Counted from the first letter of the stretch, positions 21,961-33,808 are shown. The stretch: 64,000 nt of DNA from Escallonia rubra (GCA_033065855.1 JAVXUO010001488.1:1116001-1180000); one strand, 5' to 3'. Notes: generated by a model from the letters alone, not told the origin. Numbers and translations are program-made.

Positions 21961-23502
21961 CAGTGATTTTGTTGGTGCTGGTTCTCCCTCATTTTGTGCT
22001 TTAGGTCAAGAGGTTGAGAGAGAGAGAGAGCAAAGCTGGAATCCAGATTCAGCAAGCCCAAGAGGGTAGCACAAATGGACAATGGCACCAAACAATATAT
22101 TACCGTAGAGAAGGGAAAGTGAGTGTTTGCTTTTGTTGGTGATGGTTTTCTTCGCATACATGCATTACGCGCAGGTGGCAAGTAGTTGAGTTCTGCAGTT
22201 ACAATTAACAATTATCTGCAGTTACAATTATCTGGTCAATATAACGTTGGAAGTTTCTTCAGTGAACATTTCAGTTTTCCACGTTTGAAGCTACAAAATA
22301 AGAGTTTCTCAAGTTTACCGGACTCTACATTGGCATGTCCGGAGAAGAAAAAGCATCCCAATGCACTACACTACTACTGAATACAAGAAGATATCAAGTT
22401 CTGCAAGTTACCATATGCTCATTCCTTATTAACGCAAAAGTTAGCACAACATAGAGACATAAATCATAAAACCGAGTCTTTCCATCTCAGCCTCCTGCAT
22501 TACTAAACTTGTCGAGCCAACAACTTACAAACAAACAACTTATGAACCGATCTCCTTCAAGTTAACGTCTCATAGTCACCACGTACTTTATTTTACATGT
22601 GGAATTGAAGATAAAAACCAATAACAGAACTCTACATGAAGTTCAATACTGAAAAGCCAAAGAACAAGGATCCCAATGAACTTTGAGCACGTTCAGCATA
22701 AAGGTTCTACCCTTCATAGTTGGCACATGTATCCGATTATCATCCAATGCTAAATGTTGTGTGGGAAGCGTATCACGTTTCACAAATTCGAACAAACTCG
22801 CAACACAAGGAAGAAGAGAAAAAAAGAACTTTGGCGCTCACCTTTTCGAGCTAAATAATTATGTCTGCAATGCAACTCTGGTTCTTAGGCCTATAAATTA
22901 CTTCCCATTTAAGATAATTGTGCACCCTGACATACCAAAGTGATCCTGAGGAGTCTGCCTTTAACCTGTGAAATCATAGATCTAGGCCTTCCACACTGCG
23001 TGCATATCACACCATTTACCTTTCACACAACCAATGGTTTCTTTGTATGCCGTGTCTTTATGTCAACACACAGATCTAAGATCAGTAGAAACTAATATAC
23101 ACATAAAGCATCCATTCGAGCAGCCATCAAGGAGAGGACTGTGAATTGTATGAAGCAGTAGGATTCATCCAAACATCTTAAAAGGGCGGATTCACCGTCT
23201 AAATATTTTCTGGACAACGGTCTGCTCCATGGATGGGGATTGATGTGGGAAAATGGCTCCCTCTCAAATTTCATAACTACATTTACTAGAAAGGTAAATT
23301 CTTTGTCATCATTTTAGTTGGTTTAAAGATTCAGCTCAGAGGGATGGGGATCAATACGTGATATGGCTCCCTCTCATGTTTTATAACTACATTTACTCAA
23401 AAAGTTTATTCTCTGCTAGCATTTCAGTGGGTTTAGTGCTTATTAACAGGCAGTTTTGTTTAGAAGTTTAAATGGTTTTCTTCAGTTTCCTTTTTTATTG
23501 TT
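21961..23502. other. Intergenic, nothing recognised
   Basis: AT-rich DNA without supportable genes, from upstream of the decayed LEA_2 copy to the start of the tandem duplication. A short repeated phrase, GGCTCCCTCTCA(A/T)(A/G)TTT(C/T)ATAACTACATTTACT, occurs at about 23252-23288 and 23364-23400. Confidence 0.35.
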
Positions 23503-23774
23503 GGAAAATGCAGAGTATCTCTGACTCTGAGCGATCTACCCAGGTAGTCGTAAAAGTGGAAAGATGTAATTGCAACACAAAGCCATAACAAAATTAGAAC
23601 TTTATTTCCTTATCAAAAACAAGGAATACCTGTAAACAAACTCAACTAAGAGACTAACAAGCTAGAGCGCATCAATCAACGTGACATCAGACAAGTAATA
23701 ATAGGAAAATAACAACTAAAGTATGTACTCAACTCGTAAAGATCCTTGTACGTACGGGTGTGAAGCTCAAAGTG

Positions 23775-24413
23775 CTACAATTTGGTCTTGTAATGACAGC
23801 TCTGGTGGCTCAAGCTTTTAGTCGCGATACTGACATTCAAATCACACGTTGTATAAGACACGACGTGAAAATTGAACAGCAGTATCTTCACTTTGCCGGA
23901 AATCCTCGTGAAAATCGTCAACGGCAAGGCGCCGGCGATGACGTCAGAATAGGCATTGGAATTGGACAGCAACCGATCCGCCAGCACGGTGAGCGTCAGG
24001 TTCATGGCTTTCGTTTCGTCGGCACCGATCTTCCCGGCGGGAAGAGGCACCTCTCCCACGACCTCGCCCCTGTACTTGATCAGACCGGAGCTGTCGGTGT
24101 ACTTGAAACCGACCTTGTTAGGATTCTGAACGGAGAGATTGACGTCGAGGGTGATGTTGAGGTGCACCCGGAAGCGCGCAATGTCGAGGGAGAGATCGAA
24201 GTCCTTGAGGGAAACGGAGTTGACGGTGTTAACGGGACGCTTGGCTTTGAAGACGGTGAGGGCTAGAATGACGATGAGGAGAACTAAGGCGAGGAGAAAT
24301 AAGGTGACGGCCAAGCATATGTTTCTTCTTCTCCTTTTCCGGCGTTTGTTGATTTGGCGATCTGGGTCTGGGAGGTCTCTCATGGTTTTCCCCTGTTTGG
24401 ATTCTACTTCCAT
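23775..24413 (-). CDS. LEA_2 (NDR1/HIN1-like) membrane-anchored protein, copy 1
   Basis: An intronless gene of 212 codons. The N-terminus is short and basic (KRRKRRRR at about residues 23-30), followed by one transmembrane helix (about 32-56, CLAVTLFLLALVLLIVILAL) and then an extracytoplasmic LEA_2 domain (about 75-190). The domain carries the hallmark words DVNLSVQNPNKVGFKY, YRGEVVGEVPLPAGKI and LTLTVLADRLL. LEA_2/NHL proteins are single-pass membrane proteins linked to stress and pathogen responses; the biochemical role of this one is unknown. The start fits the first ATG of the frame and a TATA-like CTTATAAAG about 85 bp upstream. The long plus-strand ORF over it is a shadow. The neighbouring copy at 28.5 kb is about 95% identical. 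Confidence 0.9.
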   Translation of the reverse strand: MEVESKQGKTMRDLPDPDRQINKRRKRRRRNICLAVTLFLLALVLLIVILALTVFKAKRPVNTVNSVSLKDFDLSLDIARFRVHLNITLDVNLSVQNPNKVGFKYTDSSGLIKYRGEVVGEVPLPAGKIGADETKAMNLTLTVLADRLLSNSNAYSDVIAGALPLTIFTRISGKVKILLFNFHVVSYTTCDLNVSIATKSLSHQSCHYKTKL

Positions 24414-24496
24414 GGGATTGGATTGGATTGAACTGGATTAAGGGTATAATTTGGTTTAGCTTTTGGGTTGTAAAAGCTACGTACAAAAGCTTTAAT

Positions 24497-24504
24497 CTTT
24501 ATAA
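24497..24504 (-). promoter_or_regulatory. Putative TATA box of LEA_2 copy 1
   Basis: The minus strand reads TTATAAAG about 85-90 bp upstream of the ATG at 24413. The surrounding 214 bp (about 24450-24663) is absent upstream of copy 2. Confidence 0.4.
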
Positions 24505-24663
24505 GGTGGATGAAGGAGAAGAGAGAGGGAGAGAGTTAAAGAGTGCCGTGCCCCTATAACTCAATAAATATACCTTTTTACGTACAGTTGAGCAATTTTT
24601 GATCGGAATGGGGCTGCGAACTGCATTGAATGCCAGACGCGGGTTAGGTTGACGGCGCCTGAT

Positions 24664-27600
24664 GATGTTGTTGCTGTTGCGTGTGAGTTTACGTGGCCAT
24701 GATCATCATACTCCAGACCTTTAACAACAGCATGCAGCTATTTTTGCATCAAGTGCGGACTCCAACTTCTATATTTATTGTGATTTCTCGTTGAGTTTCA
24801 TGTGACAATTTAACCTTTTCAAAATTTGTTTACGGTAATCTCAAAATTATTATCACTATCAAGTTATTTGAAAACGAATCTTTTAAGTAGCATGAAGTAT
24901 CATATGTCCGACTTTGTCTCGGAATACTGTACATGTTTCCTTAGTCATTTTTACCGGCGCACACTTTTGTAAGTTTAATTGTCCAGGGACTATAGTAGGC
25001 GCTTGGGCGCCGCACTAATGTAGCAGCTCTAGTGCGCTACACTTGTACAATGTAGTGCACTGGTACTTAGGTACTAGGGTGGGGTGTTTGATGAAGAAAA
25101 AGGGGGTGGTGTTAGGTTACAGTTGGGAGTTCTTAATTGAAGCGAATTAATATCTCAGAGCTTAAATTCAACCCAAAGGAAGGTGACATTCTTTCCAGCT
25201 GAATGGTGCCCATGCAGCTCTGATAGGGGAGCATCGAAAGGAATGGGCCGATAGATGGATGGATGGCGTACAAGACTTCAAGGAAGTGAAAACGGAAGCT
25301 AATCAACTCCTCTGTTTCTTTAATTTAATTAAGACCACTTTACCACTTAATCATCTGATAGAGTCACCGGCCTTGCCATGTGAGATCACTACTCACTCAA
25401 CCCAAGTTTCAAGGTCATGTATTGTTTCAAGGAAATGAAGACTTATTGCAATAAGCCATGTTTTCAGTTTCGTCCGTTTATGCCACTTTTTGTATTGATA
25501 CTTTAGATTCGGTGAACATGTGATCACACAAAACATATACAAATATTTGATTATTGCAATCTTTGAGCTTGTTTGTAATCCCTACAAGTTAATGCCCATG
25601 TGCCACTTCCTTTCTTAAGAAATTCATAGTGGGCTTTATTAAGATTAATAGAGAGCTGTCAACATAACACGTTTAGTGACAATCGATAAATATGTTACGA
25701 AATATGAGATAGCGGAAAAAGCTGATAGCAAAATGCAATTGAAAAAGTAACAAAAAAAATAGAATATATATATAGTACTGTATTTCTACATTTGTCTCCT
25801 GCGAAATTTTAAGGTTTAATGTGGGCTGAAAGACATAAACCCAAACTGGGCTTTCTCCTTTTGCAACCCAACATAGTGGAGCAGAGCCCATTTAGCCCAC
25901 CCATTGGGTGGAGACGCGTACCTATCATCGACGCACACTCCTTAGCAACACTGGACCACGTAAAGGCTCTTGCCGTTATCGATTGTAAGATTACTCGGAT
26001 TGATCTAGTATCGGCCCACACACCTCAGGGCCCAGTCATTAGCACTAGGGACATTGTCAAAATTCCGCGCTATGCAGCTTGTTAAATTGTTTGAACAACT
26101 TTCAACATGCCTCAAAGAAAGAGAGAGAAAAAATAACTAATAGATGTTGAAACTCAGATTTACATATTGTCTTCACGAACGGAAGTTGAGGAGACAAATT
26201 TCTATAGTCACTCTCACAGTGAATGATTAATCAGAGAATGTTCCAAACTCGTCCAAAGCTCCCAAATCTTTATGAAATAGAAACTTGTTGTGAAATTAGA
26301 AGAATTTTTTGTTACCGGAATCAACCTTTGTAAGCTCCATCAATCACCAATGACAGTTACCTCAAAGTTCCAGCTCCACCTTTTTCCCCACCGGTAAGTG
26401 ATGGAGGGAGAAGAAAAGAGGCAACTGCCAGTGACTAAGCCCACCAATCCCACCGGTCACCACTAACCCCACCGTCACACGCACCAGAGATCCACAACGA
26501 AACCACCACCATTATAACAAACCAACTTCACCGCTCACTGCCGCCATTATCGGAATCCAACTCAACTTCCACCATCGCCATATCAGCTCCATCGTCGCCG
26601 CCACCACTCGTGATGAATAGGTCTCAAACTTTACCGTTCTCCAGTTGCTTTTGAGTCCATCTTCTATCTCCCTTGGTACATGCAAAAGTACATTAGAAAA
26701 ATGACGACGACATCACCTCCTCCCCCGGCCGCTCTTCGGTAGCCTTTTCACGCCAAGCCACCTCGCTACTATTCTCGATGATTCTCCCTCAGAGGGCCCT
26801 GCACCAAATCAACCCACATATGTGTATCCAGATGTAATGCCGTTATTAGGACGAGTCATCACAGCACACGCGATGCGTGTGTAAAAATAAAAATAATTAA
26901 TACAATCTTGTTAAATAAAATAAAATAAAATCAAACATCACGTATAAGTGTTTATTGTTACATCCAGTAAAATGAATCTTAAATTACAGAAAATAAGTTA
27001 GTCATGCGTGTGACAAAATAAGTTAGGAAAATATTATTATCATACCAAACATAGATTTAATTTTAACTATAAATTTTTAATGAATTTGAAATTGTTGAAA
27101 CTAAACACGTGCAAATATAAAATTAGCAATATAATATTTTTATAATATCAAGTTTGGACTTCATAATTTATTCTGACTGTATATTTTTAATGAAGTTTAA
27201 ATTAAGAAAATCAAACATGTCTTTATAGGCAGATATAAAGTATTTAAGATTTGTTTTTTGTGTCACTTTTTCTGGAATGCCATTTTTTACTATTTTAAAT
27301 AGGTAGTTAGTAACACCAAATATGTGTTACACTAAAAGAAAATTTTTCTTTATATACAGTATAGATGAAAGTATCATATAAATAATTTGATATACAATTA
27401 GCAAGTGAGGGTACAATCTTCGACGGTGATGGTGTAGGTTATCTTGTGATTAGCATTGAATCGAGCCTTTGTTTCAAACGCGTATATACAGATTTCCAAC
27501 AATGTTTAGACGGATTTAGGTGCACAGCGTACCGAATGTAAAGGTTTTGGGGAGGTTGCTTATAAAGTCAAAAGAGAAGTATCTTGAAATGAATACTATG

Positions 27601-27934
27601 CCTAGCGAGTTAACTCATTAAATCTCATGTCCATCATTGAATTTTTTTTAAAACACAGTATGTTAACATCAGCAAAAAGAAGTACAAAACACAGGCATTG
27701 TAAAAGCGAAAAGACATATTTGATGTACATTCCAAAATTATGGACTGACGGGTAGTACTTTAATAGCGATGGAGTTGACTGTATTTAATTCATAACTTCA
27801 CAGATGATATTATCCCTTATTAACAAGTATGTTAGTTTTCGTTCAAAAAGAAGAAAAATACCTTATCAGTTTTATAGTTTATGCAAAGTTGATTTAATAT
27901 TCCTCCGCACCAAGCACATCAGTACTGCAGTGAA
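24664..27934. other. Non-coding remainder of duplication unit 1
   Basis: No gene is supported. It includes a small hairpin GGCGCTTGGGCGCC near 25000 and CACC-rich segments near 26390-26600. At 27340-27380 (TTTATATACAGTATAGATG) lies the counterpart of the MULE insertion site, uninterrupted here. Confidence 0.5.
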
Positions 27935-28178
27935 AATGCGGAGTATCTCTGACTCTGAGCGATCTACCCGGGTAGTCGTAAAAGTGGAAAGATGTAATTG
28001 CAACACAAAGCCATAACAAAAATTAGAACTTTATTTCCTCATAAAAAAACAAGGAACACCTATAAACAAACTCAACTAAGAGACTAACAAGCTAGAGCGC
28101 ATCAATCAACGTGACATCAGATCAGACAAGTAATAATAGGAAAATAACAACTAAAGTATGTACTCAACTCGTAAAGAT

Positions 28179-28420
28179 GGTACACCCAGTATCCATGAAC
28201 TGGCGGGCTCCAGGTGGCCAGGCTATTTTGCAACCTCGTGCGGAAGTAACAGTGCATCGGCCGCCATAGGGCGGGTTGGGCATTTAGGTCGTTGTAAATA
28301 ACTAGTGTGATAGGTTATGTATCTGGCTCTTCTGTTTATGTTGCTAGGTTTGTAAAACGTTTGTACTTGGATGTTGGTTTATACAGCAGGTAGGGTTCTT
28401 ACCTGAATTCAAAAAAAAAA
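28179..28420 (+). mobile_element. Poly-A-tailed retroposon with 11-bp target duplication
   Basis: A 242-bp insertion ends in ten A. It is flanked by CTCGTAAAGAT (28168-28178) and CTTGTAAAGAT (28421-28431). Unit 1 has a single copy of this site at about 23736-23746, so the insertion post-dates the duplication. The tail and the target duplication indicate target-primed reverse transcription. It is probably a 5'-truncated LINE or a SINE; I see no clear tRNA-like head. Confidence 0.75.
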
Positions 28421-28462
28421 CTTGTAAAGATCCTTGTACGTACGGGTGTGAAGCTCAAAGTG

Positions 28463-29098
28463 CTACAATTTGGTCTTGGAATGACAGCTCTGGTGGCTCA
28501 AGCTTTTAGTCGCGATGCTAACAATCAAATCACACGTTGTATAAGACACAAAGTGGAAATTGAAGAGTATCTTCACTTTGCCGGAAATCCTCGTGTAAAT
28601 CGTCAACGGCAAGGCGCCGGCGACGACGTCAGAATAGGCATTGGAATTGGACAGCAACCGATCCGCCAGCACGGTGAGCGTCAGGTTCATGGCTTTCGTT
28701 TCGCCGGCACCGATCTTCCCGGCGGGAAGAGGCACCTCTCCCACGACCTCGCCCCTGTACTTGACCAGAGCGGAGCTGTCGGTGTACTTGAAACCGACCT
28801 TGTTAGGGTTCTGAACGGAGAGATTGACGTCGAGGGTGATGTTGAGGTGCACCCGGAAGCGCGCAATGTCGAGGGAGAGGTCGAAGTCCTTGAGGGAAAC
28901 GGAGTTGACGGTGTTAACGGGACGCTTGGCTTTGAAGACGGTGAGGGCTAGAATGACGATGAGGAGAACTAAGGCGAGGAGAAATAAGGTGACGGCCAAG
29001 CATATGTTTCTTCTTCTCCTGTTCCGGCGTTTGTTGATTTGGCGATCTGGGTCTGGGAGGTCTCTCATGGTTTTCTCCTGTTTGGATTCTACTTCCAT
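28463..29098 (-). CDS. LEA_2 (NDR1/HIN1-like) membrane-anchored protein, copy 2
   Basis: An intact 211-codon duplicate of the 23.8-kb gene, with the same basic N-terminus, single transmembrane helix (about 32-56) and LEA_2 domain. It differs by roughly ten substitutions (for example GLIKY to ALVKY and CDLNVS to CDLIVS) and a one-residue deletion in the KILLFNF segment. The open frame is kept, which suggests recent duplication or some constraint. However, about 214 bp directly upstream in copy 1, including its TATA-like box, are missing here. Expression is therefore doubtful or relies on other sequence. Predicted location is the plasma membrane or ER; specific function is unknown. Confidence 0.85.
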   Translation of the reverse strand: MEVESKQEKTMRDLPDPDRQINKRRNRRRRNICLAVTLFLLALVLLIVILALTVFKAKRPVNTVNSVSLKDFDLSLDIARFRVHLNITLDVNLSVQNPNKVGFKYTDSSALVKYRGEVVGEVPLPAGKIGAGETKAMNLTLTVLADRLLSNSNAYSDVVAGALPLTIYTRISGKVKILFNFHFVSYTTCDLIVSIATKSLSHQSCHSKTKL

Positions 29099-29134
29099 GG
29101 GATTGGATTGGATTGAACTGGATTAAGGGTATAA

Positions 29135-30090
29135 GGTGTTGTTGCTGTTGCGTGTAAGTTTACGTGGCCATGATTATCATACTCCAGACCTTTGACAACG
29201 GCATGCAGGTATTTTTGCATCGAGTGCGGACTCCACATCCCGAACGGAAAATACAGAGCTTTTGTGACTTGTAAAATTTTTTGTAGAAGAGCCGACTTCT
29301 ATTGTTAACTGTGATTTCTCGTTGCGTTTACAATTCAACATTTTTCAAAATATGTTTACGATAATTTCAAAATTATTAGCCCTATCAAGTTGTTTGGAAA
29401 CGAACCTTCTAAGTAGCATGAAATATCATCCGTCCGACTTTATTTCGTACACAGTACATGTGTCCTAATTATTTTAACGGCGCTCACTTTTGTAAGTTTG
29501 ATTGTCTAGGGACTATAATAGGCGCTTGAGCGCCGCACTAACGTAGCAGTTCTAGTGTCTACACTTGTACAATGTGGTGGTACTGGGTACTAGGGTGGGG
29601 TGGTAGACGAAGAAAAAAGGGGTGGTGTTAGGTTACTGTTGGGAGTTCTCAATTGAAGTGTATTAATAGCTCAGATCTTAAATTCAACACAAAGGAGGAT
29701 GACATTCATATTGTAGGGGAGCATCGAAAGGAATGGGCCGATAGATGGATGGATGGCGTACAAGACTTCAAAGAAGTGAAAACGGAAGCTAATCAACTCC
29801 TCTATTTCTTTAATTTAATTAAGACCACTTTACCACTTAATCATCTGATAGAGTCACCGGCCTTGCCATGTGAGATCACTACTCACTCAAACCAAGTTTC
29901 AAGGTCATGTATCGTTTCAAGGAAATGAAGACTTGTTGTAATAAGCTATGTTTTCAGTTTCGTCCGTTTATGCCACTTTTTGTATTGATACTTTAGATTC
30001 GGTGAAGACGTGATCACACAAAACATATACAAATATTTGATTGATGCAACCTTTGAGCTTATTGTAATCCCTACAAGTTAATGCCCATGT
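29135..30090. other. Non-coding part of duplication unit 2
   Basis: It matches unit 1 from about 24664 to 25610. The 91-codon ORF at 29653-29928 is also partly open in unit 1 (about 25230-25440), but it resembles nothing I know and has no supporting context. Confidence 0.4.
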
Positions 30091-31000
30091 AATCCCGCAA
30101 CCGGCGGATCCCCGCCCCGCCCCGCCCCGCTCCTATAGGAGCGGGTCTTTTTGACTTTGACCGGACCACGGGGCGGGTATGGTTTTTTTTTTTAAAAAAA
30201 TCCGCAGCGGGTTAGGGGCGGGTATGGTATTTAGTCCAACCCGCGCCCGCGACCCTCTTCCGTCCCGGTATTTAACCCTACTCATCTTTAATCCTAGCCG
30301 TCCATCTCACACCTATATAATATGTCCTTACTCCTTGTCATCCACATTCCCCAACCCTAATTCCCAATCAATCACTCTCACTCTCTGCCGCCGACAACAG
30401 AGGTCTCACACTCTCACTCTCTGCCGACAACAAAGGTGTCACGCGCCGCACCAACCCTAATTTTCATCTGCGAACAAAGGTGCCGCGCCGCCGTCGCGCC
30501 TCCTTCTTCTCTCCCAGCCTCTCCTTCGCACAGTCGGCGACTGACCATTTACTGATCTAAGGCACCGTCGGCAACTGACGCAACAACAAGCCATCAGACA
30601 CCAAGCCGTCGCTGCCACCTGTGATGATGTCGTCGTTGCCGCCTGTGATCATCAACAATCTGTCGTTGCCGTCGCTGCCGCCTGTGATCATCAGCAATCC
30701 GTCGTTGCCGTCGCTGCCGTGATCGCTGCCATCTCAGTATATTGGGCTACCGTGATCTACTGCCATGATTGCTGACATTTGATCACTGCCATCTGATCAC
30801 TGCCGTGATCTACTGCCAATTTCGAAGGGCATAAGGACATGGCGGGGCAGGGTGGGGAAGGGTTTTCTAAAACATTTCAGGGTCAGATATGGACTTGAGG
30901 GTATATAACCCGGTGCGGGGCAGGGTGGGATTTCAAGGGTAGCGGGGCGGGTGCGGATCTTATAAGATCTGCATCCGACCCGCCCCATTACCGTCCCTAA
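30091..31000. mobile_element. GC-rich insertion with GGGGCGGGT-type ends
   Basis: Absent from unit 1. The right end reads GACCCGCCCCATTACCGTCCCTAA; its complement TTAGGGACGGTAATGGGGCGGG resembles plant non-autonomous hAT-like termini. The left end is rich in CCCCGCC and has a perfect 20-bp palindrome, CCCGCTCCTATAGGAGCGGG (30126-30145). The middle has repeats of TGCCGCCTGTGATCATCA (about 30615-30720). The ORF at 30179-30460 is low complexity. Confidence 0.55.
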
Positions 31001-31325
31001 TTTCTACATTTGCCTCCTTGAGAAGTTTTAAGTTTAATGTGGGCTGAAAGACGTAAACCCAAACTGGGCTTTCTCCTCTTGCAACCCAACATAGTGGAGC
31101 AGAGCCCATTTAGCCCACCCATTGGTGGAGACGTGTTCCTATCATCGACATACACTCCTTAGCAACACTGGACCACGTAAAGGCTCTTGCCGTTATCAGT
31201 TGTAAGATTACTCGGATTGATCTAGTATCGGCCCACACACCTCAGTCATTAGCACTAGGGACATAGTCAACATTCCACGCTATGCATGGTTGCTTGTTAA
31301 ATTGTTTGAACAACTTTCAACATGC

Positions 31326-31835
31326 CTACGAACGTGTTTCTTAGTGTTTTTAATATTATAGTGATGAAAGTAAAGCCGGTAAAAACAGCATTACTTTAAT
31401 AAAATTACATCTCTCCGGTCGAAATTTGACAAAACTACATCTTACTAGTTGAAGTTCGTCAAACTTATTGGTCAGCATCATTAAGTCAATCAAAACACTG
31501 GATTGTTTACTATAAAATCTCTAACATTAAAAACACGTAAAAAGCACCGCAACAAATTTTTTTTAGCCAAAGTATAGCATTAGAACACTAAAATTTAAGA
31601 GAATTAAAAATAATTAGGTAATTTTAGGCCAATTAGGTAACACTCTTCTCTTTTTCATTCCTTTCTTTATTTGAATTATCACAACATAAGGTATGATACT
31701 TTAATGTGGTCATTAGCAGCAAACAAACCAGGAAAAATAGATTTCTCGATCATTGCTACCAACAAATCTCCATCACCACCAAAACTGCAACCGTCAAACC
31801 CATTGCCAAACTCTACCGATCCAAGTAAGTGCAGG
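31326..31835. other. About 510-bp segment present only in unit 2
   Basis: Between AACATGCCT and GTTGAGGAGACAAATTTC-type sequence, unit 1 has about 80 unrelated bases. Unit 2 has this AT-rich block with ACATCTCTCCGGTCGAAATTTG and similar words. The origin is unknown; it may be another insertion or the ancestral state. Confidence 0.4.
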
Positions 31836-32985
31836 AATTGAGGAGACAAATTTCTATAGTCACTCTCACAGTGAATGATTAATCAGAGAATGTTGCAAAC
31901 TCGTCCAAAACTCCCAAATCTTTATGAAATAGAAATTTGTTGTGAAATTAGAAGAATTTTTTGTTACTGGAATCAACCTTTGTAAGCTCCATCAATCACC
32001 AATGACAGTTACCTCAAAGTTCCAGCTCTACCCCGTTCCCCATTGTTAATTGATGGAGGGAGAAAAAAGGCAACTACCAGTGACTAACACCACCAATCCC
32101 ACCAGTCACCACCAACCCCACCGACACATGCACCAGAGATCCACAACGAAACCACCACCATTATAGCAAACCAACTTCACCGCTCACTGCCGCCATTATT
32201 GGAATCCAACTCAACTTCTACCATCGTCGTATCAGCTCCACCGTCGCCACCACCACTCGTGACGAATATGTATGAAACTTTACTGTTTTCTAGTTGCTTC
32301 TGAGTCCATCTTCCATCTCCCTTGGTACATGCAAAAGTACATTAGAAAATGACGGCGACATCACCTCATCCCCGAGCCACGCTTCGGCAGCCTTTTCACG
32401 CCGAGCCACCTTGCTACCATTCCCGACGATTCTCCCTCAGAGGGCCTGCACCAAATCAACCCACATATGCGTGGATAGATGTAATGCCATCATTAGGACA
32501 AGTTATCATGGCACACGCGATGCGTGTGTAAAAATAAAGATAATTAATACAATTTTGTTAAAAAAATAAAATCAAACATCACGTATAAGTGTTTATTGTC
32601 ACATTCAGTAAAATGAATCTTGAATTACAGAAAATAAGTTAGTCATGCGTGTGACAAAATAAGTTAGGAGAATATTATCATCATATCAAACATAGATTTA
32701 ATTTTAAGTATAAATTTTTAATGAATTTGAAAGTGTTGAAACTAAACACGTGCAAAGATAAAATTAGCAATATGATATTTTTATAATATCAAGTTTGGAC
32801 TTCATATTTATTTTAACTGTATATTTTTAATGAAGTTTAAATTAAGAAAATCAAACATGTCTATATAGGTAGTTATATAGTATTTAAGATTTGTATTTTG
32901 TGTCACTTTTTATGAAATGCCACTTTTCACCATTTTAGATCGGTAGTTAGTAACATCAAAGAGGTGTTACATTAAAAGAAGTTTT

Positions 32986-33056
<71 letters not shown>
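32986..33056. repeat. (TA)n tract at the left MULE junction
   Basis: About 35 TA dinucleotides end directly at the MULE terminus. The same dinucleotide tract continues after the right terminus at 42626-42663. Confidence 0.95.
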
Positions 33057-33059
<3 letters not shown>

Positions 33060-33252
33060 AGCTGATCCCTTGACCGCGTAGGCAAAATAGGATATCTTGC
33101 CAGCGCGATCTGGCCGTCCATCCCGAAGGGATGGACGGTCCAGATCACTTTTTTTTGCGGCGCTGTCAGTCGTCCGCTACACAGTCTCGCGGACGGCTCT
33201 TTTTACCATCTTGCCCTCGCTCACCCGTCCGCTACACAGTCTAGCGGACGAC
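33057..33252 (+). repeat. MULE left terminal inverted repeat
   Basis: Identical to the complement of 42430-42625. Inside is a hairpin CGTCCATCCC-GAA-GGGATGGACG (about 33115-33137) and two GTCCGCTACACAGTCT(A/C)GCGGAC palindromes near 33172 and 33226. Confidence 0.93.
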
Positions 33253-33440
33253 ATTCTTGGGCCAACAAAAAGTAGTCCGCTACACTGTCTAGCGGACGAC
33301 TGTGTCCGTCAAACCACCCACTTCCCCCTGACAGTTGTCACATCAGTCGATGCACGTCTGTTACTTTGTCGTTATCCCAGCGTCCGCAACACAGTGTAGC
33401 GGACGTTGGCAAGCATTCGAATACTTCTAAACTTCTATTC

Positions 33441-33512
33441 ATTCCTTCTTCTCACAATCAAAGTATTCCTTCTTCTCACAATCAAACTATTCCTTCTTCT
33501 CACGATCAAACC
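33441..33512 (+). repeat. 24-bp repeat x3 in the leader of the PMD-Ulp1 gene
   Basis: Three consecutive units of ATTCCTTCTTCTCACAATCA plus four bases. They lie between the TIR and the start codon, probably in the 5' UTR. A likely leader intron follows (GTAAGT at 33580 to TTTCAG at 33799). Confidence 0.85.
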
Positions 33513-33808
33513 AGCGGCGTTGGCAAGTAGATCGGCGCAATTTCTTTGCAAGAAATCCTTTAATCGTCTCATCAATCACGTAAGTTCACAAACTAATCCT
33601 TACTTTGTTCATAATCTAGAGTTCATCTTGCGGCGTTGGCAAGTAGATAGGCACTATGCTAGCGTTTGTCAATGTATATACATATATATTATATATGTGT
33701 ATTGCGTATTATCTGATCACATGCTAGCGCTGAATATGCTAGCGTTGTATGTTTGGGAATGTTTACGCTTCCAACCTTGCCCTCTTTCCATTATTTCAGT
33801 TGCAAAAA

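Larger units (their letters stand above)
23503..27934. repeat. Tandem segmental duplication, unit 1
   Basis: It starts at GAAAATGC(A/G)GAGTATCTCTGACTC and is followed by the LEA_2 gene, the ATGGATGGATGGCGTACAAG segment, the CAACCCAACATAGTGGAGC segment and the AGCAAGTGAGGGTACA segment, all of which recur in order in unit 2. Its last bases (AGTACTGCAGTGAAAATGCGG) are the junction with unit 2. It lacks the large insertions seen in unit 2 and so serves as the empty-site reference. Confidence 0.9.

Noticed and set aside
23760-24441. Plus-strand ORFs of 168 and 100 codons over LEA_2 copy 1 (and the same at 28448-29126)
   Set aside because: They are antisense shadows, conserved between copies only because the LEA_2 gene is.
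33097-33399. 100-codon ORF at the left MULE end
   Set aside because: It runs through the TIR and dyad repeats, has no domain, and lies upstream of the leader.
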